From: Longivirga sp036510975 | GTDB lineage: Bacteria; Actinomycetota; Actinomycetes; S36-B12; CAIYMF01 | Direction of reading: 5' to 3' | Assembly: GCA_036510975.1 (NCBI GenBank) | Contig: DATCCY010000103.1 | Coordinates: 45,424-109,423 of the forward strand | DNA: 64,000 bases | In this document: one piece after another, positions 7,761-16,905 of the stretch | Layout of the letters: each line of letters begins with the position of its first letter | How positions within the stretch are numbered: position 1 is the stretch's first letter | Notes under the pieces: generated by a model | The model's input: only the letters and a program-made list of their open reading frames with translations | What the model was told of the DNA's origin: nothing | Database searches by the model: none | Program-made: the position numbers and the translations under genes

Positions 7761-8219
7761 TCACTCTCCGCACAGGCCGGACTTGTCCTGGCGACGCCAG
7801 GGCGGGCGGTTGCGGGGTAGGCCCAGAGCCTCGGCCACGACGCGTTCGTCGCGCCGGCGGAAGACCAACGAGGGGCCGTCGGGCTCGACCGTCACCTCGA
7901 CGCCCCGGGCTCGGACGGCGCCGGCGACCGACTCGACCTCGGCCAGGTCCTCGGTCCACCCGAACGAGATCGTGCGCCGGCTGGTCCGTCGCCGGTCGAG
8001 CACGAGGAGCACGGCCAGCACGATCGGCAGCCCGACGACCGCGCCGACCCACCAGGGCAGACCGGCGAGGGCGGCGACCGCCGCGCCGAGCGCCGCCGAC
8101 GCCAACGACGCAGCGACGAGGGCAGCCCACCCGACCGCGTTGAGCCGAGCGTTCTGGAACAGGTGCCGTCGATGGCGTCGGGGGCCCTGCGCGAGCGCGG
8201 ACGGGGTCGACGGCGTCAT
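7761..8219 (-). CDS. Hypothetical membrane protein, two helices
   Basis: 152 aa. A basic N-terminus with an RRHRRH stretch precedes two hydrophobic helices (about residues 27-52 and 54-72), then a soluble tail of about 75 residues with alternating strand/helix character (GVEVTVEPDGPSLVFRRRDE). I recognise no domain. CAGGCT (plus-strand 8226-8231) ends 6 nt before ATG. Its stop codon abuts the HNH remnant in the same frame; read-through of that TGA would add the HNH domain, though I take this as chance. Confidence 0.65.
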   Translation of the reverse strand: MTPSTPSALAQGPRRHRRHLFQNARLNAVGWAALVAASLASAALGAAVAALAGLPWWVGAVVGLPIVLAVLLVLDRRRTSRRTISFGWTEDLAEVESVAGAVRARGVEVTVEPDGPSLVFRRRDERVVAEALGLPRNRPPWRRQDKSGLCGE

Positions 8220-8277
8220 GCCCGCAGCCTGCCCCGAGCGATGCCCTCCGGTCGCGCCGGTTCCGGCGAGGCGCGCC

Positions 8278-8727
8278 TCAGGAGTTCGCGGCCTCGACCA
8301 GCGCGACGACCCGCTTCTCGACCGCGCGGCTCCACGCCGTGAGCGCGAACGACACCGGCCACATGTCGCCGTCGTCGAGGGCGGCGGACTCCTGGAAGCC
8401 CAGGGTGCAGTAGCGGTACTTGAACTTGCCGGCGTCCTGGAAGAACACGACGACCTTGCCGGCGGCGTCCGCGTAGGCCGGCATCCCGTACCAGGTCTTC
8501 GGAGACAGATCCGTTGCGGTGGCGGTCACCGTCACGTGCACGCGCTCGGCGAGGGCCCGGTCCTTCGGGGCCATGGCCGCGATGGCGTCGAGGACCGCGG
8601 TCAGGCCGTCGGCCTTCTTGGCGCCCTTCTTGCCCTCGGCGCGCAGCTCGGCGGCGCGCTCCTTCATCGCGGCGCGCTCGTCGGCGCTGAAGCCATCGGG
8701 CTCAGCCTTGGCGTTCTTCGCGGCCAT
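8278..8727 (-). CDS. DUF1801 domain-containing protein (YdhG-like)
   Basis: 149 aa, soluble. A charged Ala/Lys/Glu-rich N-terminus (to about residue 50) precedes the DUF1801/YdhG-like fold, with LSPKTWYGMPAYADAAGKVVVFFQ typical of the family. The fold resembles that of Bacillus frataxin-like Fra/YdhG proteins. Role unknown. An AAGGGA ribosome-binding site lies upstream of the ATG. The N-terminal extension looks like a disordered basic/acidic tail. Confidence 0.82.
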   Translation of the reverse strand: MAAKNAKAEPDGFSADERAAMKERAAELRAEGKKGAKKADGLTAVLDAIAAMAPKDRALAERVHVTVTATATDLSPKTWYGMPAYADAAGKVVVFFQDAGKFKYRYCTLGFQESAALDDGDMWPVSFALTAWSRAVEKRVVALVEAANS

Positions 8728-8892
8728 CGCGGTCGTCCCTTCGTGTGCGACGGGGCGCGGCGTCCTGCCGACCCTCGGTCGAGAGGCTAGGCCCGGTGGC
8801 GCGTGAGTCCTTCTCGAATCCTGCTCGGTTCGCCGGTGGTCCGGCGCTGCATGGCCGCGCGTCCGGTCCCGAGGCGGACGTACGGTCGGCGT

Positions 8893-9111
8893 ATGGAGAA
8901 CAAGAAGTGGGACGACCTGTCGGACCGGCAGAAGACCGCGCTGCTCGTCGCCGTCTCGGTGGAGCTCGCGCTCACCGCCACGGCCCTCGTCGACCTCGCC
9001 CGCCGGCCGCGTGAGCAGGTGCGCGGACCGAAAGCGCTCTGGCTGCTCGGCTGCTTCGTGCAGCCGGTCGGACCGATCGCCTACCTCACGATCGGCGCGC
9101 GCCGCTCCTGA
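8893..9111 (+). CDS. PLDc_N-type small membrane protein
   Basis: 72 aa. A charged N-terminus (MENKKWDDLSDRQK), then two hydrophobic segments separated by the basic stretch DLARRPREQVRGPK, ending PVGPIAYLTIGARR. The second half with WLLGCFVQPVGPIAYL matches the phospholipase-D-nuclease N-terminal (PLDc_N) membrane domain found alone in many actinobacteria. TACGGT (8881-8886) ends 6 nt before ATG, so this start is chosen over upstream open frame. Function unknown. Confidence 0.75.
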   Translation: MENKKWDDLSDRQKTALLVAVSVELALTATALVDLARRPREQVRGPKALWLLGCFVQPVGPIAYLTIGARRS

Positions 9112-9347
9112 GCCCGGTGAGCGTGTCTACGCCAACAGGGGCAAGGGGAAACCGGTCTCCGCGTTCGTTCGGGGCGGCAGGCTGTCGGCCACGGCTTCCC
9201 TGCCTGGATCCACGGTGTCAGGGCCACGAACTCGAGGATTGGGGCAGGAAAGCGTGTCCTGGGAGCGCGAGCCGGATGTTGCTCGGGCGCACCATCGAAC
9301 CGCCCCGCCCCGCCGCGACACGGACGACGGGGCCTGTCCGACCGCTT

Positions 9348-10001
9348 CTAGAGCGGCGGCAGTGCGATGCCGGTCTCTGCGTGGCAGTCGTAGCCGTGCG
9401 GGATCTTGTAGAGGTACTGCTGGTGGTAGGCCTCGGCGTAATAGAACGGCAGGCCCTCGGCGGAGAGGATCTCGGTGGTGATCGGGTCGAAGCCGCGCGC
9501 GACGAGCACCTTCTCGTAGGCCTCCTTCGTGCGCTGTGCGAGCTCTGCCTGCTCGGGCGTCGTGACGTAGAGAGCCGAGCGGTACTGCGTGCCGACGTCG
9601 TTGCCCTGGCGGTAGCCCTGGGTCGGGTCGTGGTTCTCCCAGAACACCTTGAGCAGGTCGTACGTCGAGACCTTCGCCGGGTCGAAGACGACGAGCACGT
9701 TCTCGGCGTGCCCTGTGCGTCCGGTGCAGACCTCGTCGTAGGTCGGGTTCGGCGTGATGCCGCCCTGGTAGCCGACCGCGGTCGTGTAGACGCCGGGGAC
9801 GCGCCAGAAGCGCTTCTCCGCACCCCAGAAGCACCCGAGGCCGACGTAGAAGTGCTCGAGCCCCTCGGGGAACGGGCCCTCGAGCGGTGTGCCCAGCACC
9901 TCGTGGGTGGTCGGGATGTCGAAGGATCGGGTCGCGCGCCCGGGGAGCGCGTCGTCGGGGGTGACCATGCGCGTCTTGGCGCCGAACAGGGAGGAGAACA
10001 T
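9348..10001 (-). CDS. msrA: Peptide-methionine (S)-S-oxide reductase
   Basis: 217 aa. Repairs S-methionine sulfoxide in proteins. The catalytic cysteine is C57 in GLGCFWGAEKRFW and a recycling cysteine is C206 in GYDCHAETG near the C-terminus. Other family motifs are YQGG, HAENVLVVFDP and FWENHDPTQGYRQGNDVGTQ. An N-terminal extension of about 45 residues before the fold is usual in actinobacterial MsrA. GAGAGG lies upstream of the ATG at 10001. It stands alone and is divergent from the chemoreceptor gene. Confidence 0.95.
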   Translation of the reverse strand: MFSSLFGAKTRMVTPDDALPGRATRSFDIPTTHEVLGTPLEGPFPEGLEHFYVGLGCFWGAEKRFWRVPGVYTTAVGYQGGITPNPTYDEVCTGRTGHAENVLVVFDPAKVSTYDLLKVFWENHDPTQGYRQGNDVGTQYRSALYVTTPEQAELAQRTKEAYEKVLVARGFDPITTEILSAEGLPFYYAEAYHQQYLYKIPHGYDCHAETGIALPPL

Positions 10002-10129
10002 GGGACCAGCCTCTCGGGGGATGGCCGGCCCGGCAACCGCGGGCCCGCACCCCTCACAACCACCGGTCCCGCGGCAGCCTTCCCGGCCGGTCCTTACGGC
10101 GCGATGACGTCGTCCGTCGCCCGTTCGGC

Positions 10130-10156
10130 TCAACTCGGGCCCGGATGTGCCGATGC
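10130..10156 (+). promoter_or_regulatory. Sigma-28 (FliA/SigD)-like promoter of the chemoreceptor gene
   Basis: TCAA at 10130-10133, a 15-nt spacer, and GCCGATGC at 10149-10156 match the motility sigma consensus TAAA-N15-GCCGATAA in both boxes and exact spacing. It ends 35 nt before the ATG of the methyl-accepting chemotaxis protein, the kind of gene this sigma factor controls. The spacing and boxes are seen; sigma usage is inferred. Confidence 0.6.
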
Positions 10157-10191
10157 CACGAGCAGGGGTCGGCCGACTGGGGGCATCTGGG

Positions 10192-12327
10192 ATGAGCACG
10201 TCCGTACGGAGCGACCGCGCAGGTCAGCAGACCGAGCGCCCCTCCGACGTGCCCTCGGGGCGCCGCCACGCCCGCACGCCGCTGCGGTTCGCGGTCCCGA
10301 TCACGCTCGCCGTGTCGCTGCTCCTGCTCAGCGCGGGCAGCGTCCTGGGCATCGCGTCGCAGTCCGCGGCCAACGAGAAGCAGAACAACCAGGACGTGAC
10401 CCTGAGCGCGTCCGCACGCGAGGCAGCGGCCCGGGTCTCCCGTGAGGTCGACGTCGTGCGTCTCGCGGCGCTGCTCGCCGGTCGCGACCCGGTGCTGGCG
10501 GCCGTGGTCACCTCGACGGGTGCTCCCAGTGCCGCGCAGGTGGCGCAGGCGCGGCGTCCGCTGGAGGCGCTCACCGAGCTGCGCCCCGGGCTCATCGCGA
10601 TCGCGCGGCTGCGCAACGCGACCGGTCGCGAGGTGCTCCGGGTGGCCGACGCGTCGTCGCAGGCGGCCGGGGTCAGCGAGACGACCGGGCTGTCGCCCGG
10701 CGCCACAGGAGTGCCGTGGTTCGCGCAGGCGATGAAGCTCGGCCCCAACAAGGCCATCACGACCGACGCCCACGCCGGTGTGTCGCTGCCCGGTGACGTC
10801 GTCACCACGGCGATCGCGGTCGGACCCCCTGGCGCCCCCGTCGGCGTGCTGGAGATCGACTCACCCGTGGCGCAGCTGCGCGCCACGGCGTCGAAGGACA
10901 TCGGCGGGTCCCTGTCCTTCGCCGCGGCCGGGGACGCCGAGAGCGCGCTGGGCATCGACCTCGCGAAGTCCGTCGGCGGAGTCGTCACGTCCAACGACGT
11001 CGTGACCGCCTGGCAGCGCACGGCGTACGACACGGGACTTCCCGGCTCGGTCGACCTCGACTGGGTGGTCGGCGTCGCCGCGCCCAGCGTGACGTCCGGC
11101 GTCGCTGCGGAGGGGACCCTTGTGTGGGTCCTGCTCGGGCTCGGGCTGCTCCTCCTGGTGGCCGGGCTCGTCGGTGCGGTCGTGTGGTGGCTCGAGGTCC
11201 GACGCCACCGCCGCGCCGAGCGGCGCAACGCGCGCCGACTCGAGATGCGGCTGCGCGAGATGTCCGAGGCGCTGTCGCGCGTGGCCCAGGGGGACCTCGC
11301 CGCCGAGCTCCCCGTGGACCGGTTCGACGACGGCGACCTGCGCGAGATGGCGTCGTCGTTCGACTCGACGCTGAGCCGGCTGCGCGACCTCGTCGGGCAG
11401 GCGCAGCAGTACGGCACCGCGCTCGCCCAGGCCAGCGTGGAGCTGCGCGCGGGAGCTGCCCAGCAGGCGGCGGCCGCGTCGGAGCAGAGCAGCGTCGTCG
11501 CGGAGACGACCGCCACCATCGAGGAGCTCGCGGCCACCGCGGCGCAGATCGCGCAGACGTCGGAGTCGGTGGCCCGCGCCGCCGGTGACACCTTGCGGCT
11601 CACCGAGGAGGGGCGCGACGCCGTCGCCTCGTCCGTCCACGCGATGGACCTCGTGGCCGTGCGCGTGGGCGTCATCACGCAGCGCGCCGTGACGCTGGGC
11701 GACACCGGCCGGGAGATCGGCCGCATCCTCGACGTCATCGACGACCTCTCGGAGCGCACCAACATGCTCGCGCTCAACGCCGCGATCGAGGCGGCGCGCG
11801 CGGGGGAGCACGGGCAGGGCTTCGCGGTGGTGGCGGCCGAGGTGCGCCGTCTCGCGGAACGGGCCCGCGCCTCGACCACGCAGATCCAGGGCCTCGTCAC
11901 TCGCATCGCCACCGAGTCGGGGGCGACGGCGATGGTTGCGGAGGAGGGCCAGCGGGAGGTCGACCGGGCGCGCGAGGTCGCGCACGAGGCGGCGGCGGCG
12001 CTCGACAGGATCGCGGGCATGGTCGACGAGACCACCACCGCCACCCGCGAGATCTCCATCGCGACCCAGCAGCAGCGCTCGGCGTCCGACCAGGTCGTGC
12101 TCGCGATGGGCCAGGTCTCCGACGCGTCTCGCCAGTACGCCGTCGGCTCGCGGCAGGCAGAGGCGTCCGCGCAGGACCTCGCGGGCCTCGCCGAGTCGAT
12201 GCGCGGCACGATCGACACGTTCAACGTCGCGCCGTCGGAGCACCCGCACCAGTGGACGACGTTCGACGAGGACGACCTCCTCGCGGAGGAGCAGGAGCGC
12301 TCGTCGCGCGAGGACCTGCTCGTCTGA
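10192..12327 (+). CDS. Methyl-accepting chemotaxis protein
   Basis: 711 aa. Transmembrane helix 1 at about residues 33-55, an extracellular sensor domain of about 250 residues (probably single-Cache-like, ligand unknown), helix 2 at about 309-334, HAMP at about 335-390, then the long cytoplasmic coiled-coil. The signalling tip with SERTNMLALNAAIEAARAG (about 518-540) is canonical and should contact CheA/CheW. There is no CheR-binding pentapeptide at the C-terminus (ends EDLLV). No other chemotaxis gene lies in the window. A sigma-28-like promoter precedes it, and its 3' end shares a hairpin with the convergent ABC gene. Confidence 0.93.
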   Translation: MSTSVRSDRAGQQTERPSDVPSGRRHARTPLRFAVPITLAVSLLLLSAGSVLGIASQSAANEKQNNQDVTLSASAREAAARVSREVDVVRLAALLAGRDPVLAAVVTSTGAPSAAQVAQARRPLEALTELRPGLIAIARLRNATGREVLRVADASSQAAGVSETTGLSPGATGVPWFAQAMKLGPNKAITTDAHAGVSLPGDVVTTAIAVGPPGAPVGVLEIDSPVAQLRATASKDIGGSLSFAAAGDAESALGIDLAKSVGGVVTSNDVVTAWQRTAYDTGLPGSVDLDWVVGVAAPSVTSGVAAEGTLVWVLLGLGLLLLVAGLVGAVVWWLEVRRHRRAERRNARRLEMRLREMSEALSRVAQGDLAAELPVDRFDDGDLREMASSFDSTLSRLRDLVGQAQQYGTALAQASVELRAGAAQQAAAASEQSSVVAETTATIEELAATAAQIAQTSESVARAAGDTLRLTEEGRDAVASSVHAMDLVAVRVGVITQRAVTLGDTGREIGRILDVIDDLSERTNMLALNAAIEAARAGEHGQGFAVVAAEVRRLAERARASTTQIQGLVTRIATESGATAMVAEEGQREVDRAREVAHEAAAALDRIAGMVDETTTATREISIATQQQRSASDQVVLAMGQVSDASRQYAVGSRQAEASAQDLAGLAESMRGTIDTFNVAPSEHPHQWTTFDEDDLLAEEQERSSREDLLV

Positions 12328-12332
12328 GGGAC

Positions 12333-13874
12333 CTACGGCGCGGACGTCGTCGTCGCTGCGAGGTCGACGACGACGTCCGCGGCATCGAGCAGCACGGGGT
12401 CGTGGCTCGCCACGAGCACCGCGCACCCGTGTCGCGCAGCGTCGAGCAGCGCGCCGGCGACGGCCTCGGCGCCGCCCTCGTCGAGCTGGCTCGTCGGCTC
12501 GTCGAGCACCGCGACGACGGGCTCCACCACGAGCGACCGGGCCACCGCGACCCGCTGCCGCTCACCGCCGGACAGCGACGAGACGTGTCGGTGCCCGAGA
12601 GGGGTCAGCCCGAGCCGGTCGCAGAGCGCGTCGACGAGCGCGGCGTCCTCGGGCAGGCCGCGCGAGGTCCGCGCGAGCGCGAGGTTGTCGCGCACGTGCA
12701 TGGTCTCCACGAGGGAGCCGCCCTGCGCGGCGACGGCCACGCCCGACCGGCGCAGGCCGGCCCGTTCGTCGCGACCGAGCCGCCTGAGGTCGAGACCGAG
12801 CAGGGTGACCGTTCCTGCGTCCACGGGTGCGAGGCCGGTGATCGCCGCAAGCAGCGTCGACTTGCCGGAGCCGGACCGTCCCGAGACGACCGTGAGCGCA
12901 CCGGCGCGCAGGTCGAGACTGACGGCGTCCAGCACGGTGGTCCCCGCGTAGGAGATGCAGACGCCGGACAGGGCCGCGACGACGTCGCCGAGCGACGCCT
13001 CGCCACGCTGGCGCTCCGGCCCTGCGAGGGCTGCGGCGACGCCGGTGCCGCGCAGCAGGACACCGTCGTCGGTCGCGATCGCCACGGCGCCGGAGGCGGC
13101 GCCCGCGCCGTGCCGCAGGGCGTCGGGGAGCCGGACCCAGCCGCGGTCGTCGACGACGAGCGTCTCCGAGTGCGGCCTCGCGGGGTCCCACTGCTCGGAC
13201 AGCCGACCGTCTCGGATGCGGACCACGCGGTCGCCGATCCGCGCCGCGCGCGGGTCGTGCGTCACCAGCACGAGGGTGGCGCCGAGGTCGCGGACCGCCG
13301 TCGCGAGGACGTCGTAGACGAGGTCGGCGGCGGTCGCGTCGAGCTCCCCGGTGGGCTCGTCGGCGAGGACCACGGACGGCCGGTGGGCCAGGGCGGCGGC
13401 GACGGCGACGCGCTGCGCCTCGCCCCCGGAGAGCGTCTCCGGCCGTCGCCCGGCGAGGTGCTCGAGGCCGAGGCGCCCGAGCGCGTCACGGGCGTCGGCG
13501 CGAGCCTCCTCGCGCCCACGGCCGCCCACCCGAAGCTGGAGGGCGACGTTGTCGACGACGTCGAGCTCGGGCCGCAGGGACCGTCGGGCCCGCTGGTCGA
13601 CGAGCCCGAGACGCTCGCAGCGCAGCGCCCTGCGGGTCGCGTCGTCGGCTCCCGCGAGGTCGACGCCGGCCACGCGGACCGATCCCGCGCTCGGTGCCAC
13701 CTCGGCGGCCAGGACGCCGAGCAGGGTGGACTTGCCGGACCCGTTGGGCCCGTGCACGACGAGCCGTTCGCCGACCGGCACGCGCAGCGAGAGCCCGCGC
13801 AGCGCGGCGACCGAGCCCGTGGGTGCGTCGTAGAGGCAGAACAGGTCGTGGACCTCGACCGCGTCGGTTCTCAT
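12333..13874 (-). CDS. ABC transporter ATP-binding protein with two ATPase domains in one chain
   Basis: 513 aa. Two complete LolD/MacB-type nucleotide-binding domains are fused: the first with Walker A GPNGSGKST, signature LSGGEAQRVA and Walker B VVLADEPTGELDA; the second with SGRSGSGKST, LSGGERQRVA and VAVLDEPTSQLDE. All catalytic residues are present in both, so a full ATPase dimer is encoded in one polypeptide. The ATG overlaps the stop of the upstream FtsX-type permease (ATGA), indicating translational coupling. It probably powers an efflux or envelope-lipid exporter; substrate unknown. Confidence 0.9.
   Translation of the reverse strand: MRTDAVEVHDLFCLYDAPTGSVAALRGLSLRVPVGERLVVHGPNGSGKSTLLGVLAAEVAPSAGSVRVAGVDLAGADDATRRALRCERLGLVDQRARRSLRPELDVVDNVALQLRVGGRGREEARADARDALGRLGLEHLAGRRPETLSGGEAQRVAVAAALAHRPSVVLADEPTGELDATAADLVYDVLATAVRDLGATLVLVTHDPRAARIGDRVVRIRDGRLSEQWDPARPHSETLVVDDRGWVRLPDALRHGAGAASGAVAIATDDGVLLRGTGVAAALAGPERQRGEASLGDVVAALSGVCISYAGTTVLDAVSLDLRAGALTVVSGRSGSGKSTLLAAITGLAPVDAGTVTLLGLDLRRLGRDERAGLRRSGVAVAAQGGSLVETMHVRDNLALARTSRGLPEDAALVDALCDRLGLTPLGHRHVSSLSGGERQRVAVARSLVVEPVVAVLDEPTSQLDEGGAEAVAGALLDAARHGCAVLVASHDPVLLDAADVVVDLAATTTSAP
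12340..12380. terminator. Bidirectional hairpin at convergent 3' ends
   Basis: GCGGACGTCGTCGTCG (12340-12355) and its perfect complement (12365-12380) form a 16-bp stem with a 9-nt loop. It lies at the 3' end of the ABC gene, inside its last codons, and 13 nt after the stop of the convergent chemoreceptor gene, so it can serve both transcripts. Confidence 0.65.
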
Positions 13875-16861
13875 CGCAGGTCCTGGTCGGGTCGGGACGG
13901 CCACGCCGCTCGCAGCATCCGGCTGGTGGCGACCGCGCACGCCGCGAGCGCGGTGCCGAGACCGAGCAGCAGGACGCTCGCGGTCCAGACCGGGCCGACC
14001 GACGGGAGCAGCGGTGGGGTCGGGGTCGTGCCGCTCCCCGAGAGCGCGACGAGGGTGGCGACCGACCGGGCGAGAAGGAGCCCCGCCGCGGTACCGACGA
14101 CGAGGGCGGGGACGGCAGCGGCGGCCGCTCGCCACCACAGGCTCCGGCGCAGCGTCGAGGTGGCGACGCCGTCGGCCTCCTGCGCGAGCAGCGCTCCGGC
14201 GTCGTCGCGTCGTTCGCCGGTCACGAGGAGCACGAGCGCCACGATGGCGACGAGCAGGGACACCAGCGCGGCGACCAGGAGCAGCAGGGCAGCGCCCTGG
14301 CCGACGGCGTCAGACTCCAGCGCCGCCCTGCGCTCCTGCTGGGTGACGACGGCGGCTCGGTCCCACGGCGGGACGGACAACGCGGCGAGGATCGCCGTGT
14401 CGCCGTTCGCACCTGCGGCCCAGATCTCTTGCGGCGCACCGGATCCCGGCACCATGTCGTCGAGGGCGGCCGCCAGTGCGGCTCGGTCCGCGACGAGGAA
14501 CCGTGGGCCGACGGTGGGGAAGCGCGGCAGCGTCCCGACCACCAGAGCAGCCACGGTGTCGCCACCGCCGAGGTCGAGGCGCACCGATGCGCCGCGGGAC
14601 GCGGTGACGGCGTCGGTCACCACGCGCACCGGCGGACGGTCGGCGAGACCCGGACGCACCACCACGAGCGAGCCGGCCAGCTCGTAGGAGATCGCGAGGG
14701 AGGACGCCGTCGCCGCGATGTCGGCGGATCGCGCCGACCAGCCGGACCAGCCGCCGGCCGCACCGGTCGGTGGACCGAGGACGACGCGGCCGGCGAGGAA
14801 CGCCGTCACCGTGCCGCCCTCGCCGACGCGGTGCTGGCGCCGGGCGGCGTCGTCCGTGTTCTCGTGCAGTGTCAGGGCGGAGAGATGCACGCCGTCGCCG
14901 AGGTCGGGGACCGGACCGACGAGCGCGTCACCGGTTGCGGTCAGCGGGATCCCGCGCTCACGCCCGTCGGACGCGGTCACCCACGCCACGACGTCGACGC
15001 CGCCGGGCGCGGCTCGGGTCCACGAGAGCACGGGCAGCCGGAGGGTTCGGGTGCCGACGGGGAGCGCCAGACCGGACGCCGGCGCCGCGGAGGCGAGGGA
15101 CCCGCTCATCTCGCTCGGGGAGGACGCACCGACGGTGCGGTCCCACCGCGAGATGAGCGGCAGCGCCGTGGCGTCGAGGCCGAGGACCTGGACGGCGTCG
15201 CCGCTCGTGGCCGAGGTGCGCAGACCGGCGACGGTGCGGAGCACGGCGTCGGCGGCTCCCGGGAGCGGCGACCTCGCCTGCAGCCCGACCGGGTCGTCGC
15301 CCTGCGCACCGACCGTGATGCGCGCCGCGGTCGGGACGTCGAAGGCCGCAGTGTCGGCGCTCCCGCCCTGCAGCGTCGCGCGGTAGGCACCCGCGAAGAC
15401 GACCCCGCCGATCGCGGCCGTGACGAAGCCGACCGTGACGACCGTGCGCAGGGGTCGGCGTACGCCGGAGGCCGCGGCCAGCCGCGCTGCGACGGCCGAC
15501 GCCGGGAGCAGCCGGCTCACCCAGGACGCGAGCGGCACCCAGAGCCGCGCGGCCACCAGCGCCGCCGCGGTGAGAGCGAGGACCGGGAGCGCCACCGAGA
15601 GCGGGTCCCCACCGACGGTGGCGGTGCCGACGGCGCCACGGGCGGCGACGAGCGCAGCCGTGGCCACGGAACCGACGGCGAGCAGCTCGACCACGCGCCA
15701 CGCCGTCGCGTCGCGGCCCGACGGCCAGGCGAGCACGGCGGTCGTGAGGACGACGGCGATGAGCGTCAGCACGACGAGCGACGGCAGCGCGTCGACCACC
15801 GCGGCGCTCGCCAGCGCGGCAGCGGGCGGGTGCAGCGGCTGCGCGCGCGCCGCGAGCAGTGCGGCGACCCATCCTGCGCCGGTGCCGACGAGCGCGCCGG
15901 CCACGACCGCGGCGCCCGTGCCCAGCGCGGCGAAGGCGAGCACCGAGATGGTGGAGGCACCGCGGCGGCGCAGCAGTCCGGCCACCTCGGCGTGCTCGCG
16001 CCGCAGCCCGACCGCGGCGACGAGCGCGAACCCGAGGACGAGCACCGCCGTCGCTCCGCCGAGCACGGCGAACCGGTCCCGCGACGCCCTGGCCCGGGCG
16101 TCCTCGCGCAGGAGAGTGTCGTCGGGCACGGAGAGCACGAGCGCGCGAACCCTCAGGGCGAGGTCGTCGGACACCTGCCGGGACAGGTCCGCGTAGGCGG
16201 GGACGCCCAGGCCGGTGATCCGGCCCGTGTCGAGAGGAGCGACCCAGCCGCTGCCGCGCGGGAACTGCCGGAGCGACGAGATCCTTTGCAGCGCATCGGG
16301 ATCCGCGCCGAGCATGAGTCGTGCCGCCGGGCCGGGGTCGAAGGTTCCGGGAAGGAGGAGAGGGCCGGTGCGCACCCCGGTTCCCACGACGACGAGGCCG
16401 AGGACCGGATCCGGCACGAGCGGGTCGCCGGTGAGCACCACCTCGCAGCGAAGCGGCGTGCAGGACCGGGGGAGGCGGCCGCTCGTGAGGCGCACCTGGT
16501 GCTCGAGGTCGTCGGTCGCGCCGAGCCGGAAGGTGCCGCCGACGCCGTCGGCGAGCTCGCCGTAGAGCATCTGGTGGCCTATCGGCAGGCTCGTCAGCTC
16601 GGCGAGCGCGGCACGCACGAGTCGGTCGTCGCGTGCCTCCTGGGCCGGGTCCGAGGTGCCGCCGTAGGACGCGATGACCGTGCGCTCGCCGACGGGGAGC
16701 TGCTCGACGGCGTTGGACAGCGTGCGCGTCGCGACGAGCCGTCCGGTCGCGGCCGAGACCACAGGCATGGCCAGCGCGAGGGCGACACCCACCACGAGCA
16801 GCACCCAACGACCCGGCCGATGCCGGAGTCGGGCCCAGGTGAGCTGGCCGATCGCGCTCAC
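13871..16861 (-). CDS. FtsX-like permease, large, of an ABC exporter
   Basis: 996 aa. A first membrane helix near the N-terminus (WVLLVVGVALALAMPVVSAA), a large extracytoplasmic domain (about residues 40-250), a central membrane block with about six helices (about 255-500), a second extracytoplasmic domain, and a C-terminal set of helices. The duplicated FtsX/MacB layout suggests both permease halves are in one chain, matching the double-ATPase partner. Start at GTG 16861 with AAGGGGG just upstream. It is transcribed first and overlaps the ATPase gene by 4 nt. Probably exports a peptide or lipid; the substrate cannot be deduced. Confidence 0.85.
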   Translation of the reverse strand: MSAIGQLTWARLRHRPGRWVLLVVGVALALAMPVVSAATGRLVATRTLSNAVEQLPVGERTVIASYGGTSDPAQEARDDRLVRAALAELTSLPIGHQMLYGELADGVGGTFRLGATDDLEHQVRLTSGRLPRSCTPLRCEVVLTGDPLVPDPVLGLVVVGTGVRTGPLLLPGTFDPGPAARLMLGADPDALQRISSLRQFPRGSGWVAPLDTGRITGLGVPAYADLSRQVSDDLALRVRALVLSVPDDTLLREDARARASRDRFAVLGGATAVLVLGFALVAAVGLRREHAEVAGLLRRRGASTISVLAFAALGTGAAVVAGALVGTGAGWVAALLAARAQPLHPPAAALASAAVVDALPSLVVLTLIAVVLTTAVLAWPSGRDATAWRVVELLAVGSVATAALVAARGAVGTATVGGDPLSVALPVLALTAAALVAARLWVPLASWVSRLLPASAVAARLAAASGVRRPLRTVVTVGFVTAAIGGVVFAGAYRATLQGGSADTAAFDVPTAARITVGAQGDDPVGLQARSPLPGAADAVLRTVAGLRTSATSGDAVQVLGLDATALPLISRWDRTVGASSPSEMSGSLASAAPASGLALPVGTRTLRLPVLSWTRAAPGGVDVVAWVTASDGRERGIPLTATGDALVGPVPDLGDGVHLSALTLHENTDDAARRQHRVGEGGTVTAFLAGRVVLGPPTGAAGGWSGWSARSADIAATASSLAISYELAGSLVVVRPGLADRPPVRVVTDAVTASRGASVRLDLGGGDTVAALVVGTLPRFPTVGPRFLVADRAALAAALDDMVPGSGAPQEIWAAGANGDTAILAALSVPPWDRAAVVTQQERRAALESDAVGQGAALLLLVAALVSLLVAIVALVLLVTGERRDDAGALLAQEADGVATSTLRRSLWWRAAAAAVPALVVGTAAGLLLARSVATLVALSGSGTTPTPPLLPSVGPVWTASVLLLGLGTALAACAVATSRMLRAAWPSRPDQDLR

Positions 16862-16878
16862 GATCCCCCTTCGTGGTG

Positions 16879-16905
16879 TAACCGGTCGACGCGGCGATCC
16901 GGTTA
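16879..16905. promoter_or_regulatory. TAACCGG-N13-CCGGTTA inverted repeat between divergent genes
   Basis: Perfect 7-bp arms at 16879-16885 and 16899-16905 lie in the 78-bp gap between the FtsX permease gene and the CGNR regulator gene. Each arm runs into a possible -10 (TAGAGT rightwards, TTACAC leftwards), so it could be an operator for the CGNR protein or simply two symmetric promoters. The repeat is seen; the role is inferred. Confidence 0.4.

Noticed and set aside
7219..8130. 303-codon minus-strand frame
   Set aside because: Arg/Pro-rich shadow overlapping the HNH remnant and membrane protein in another frame.
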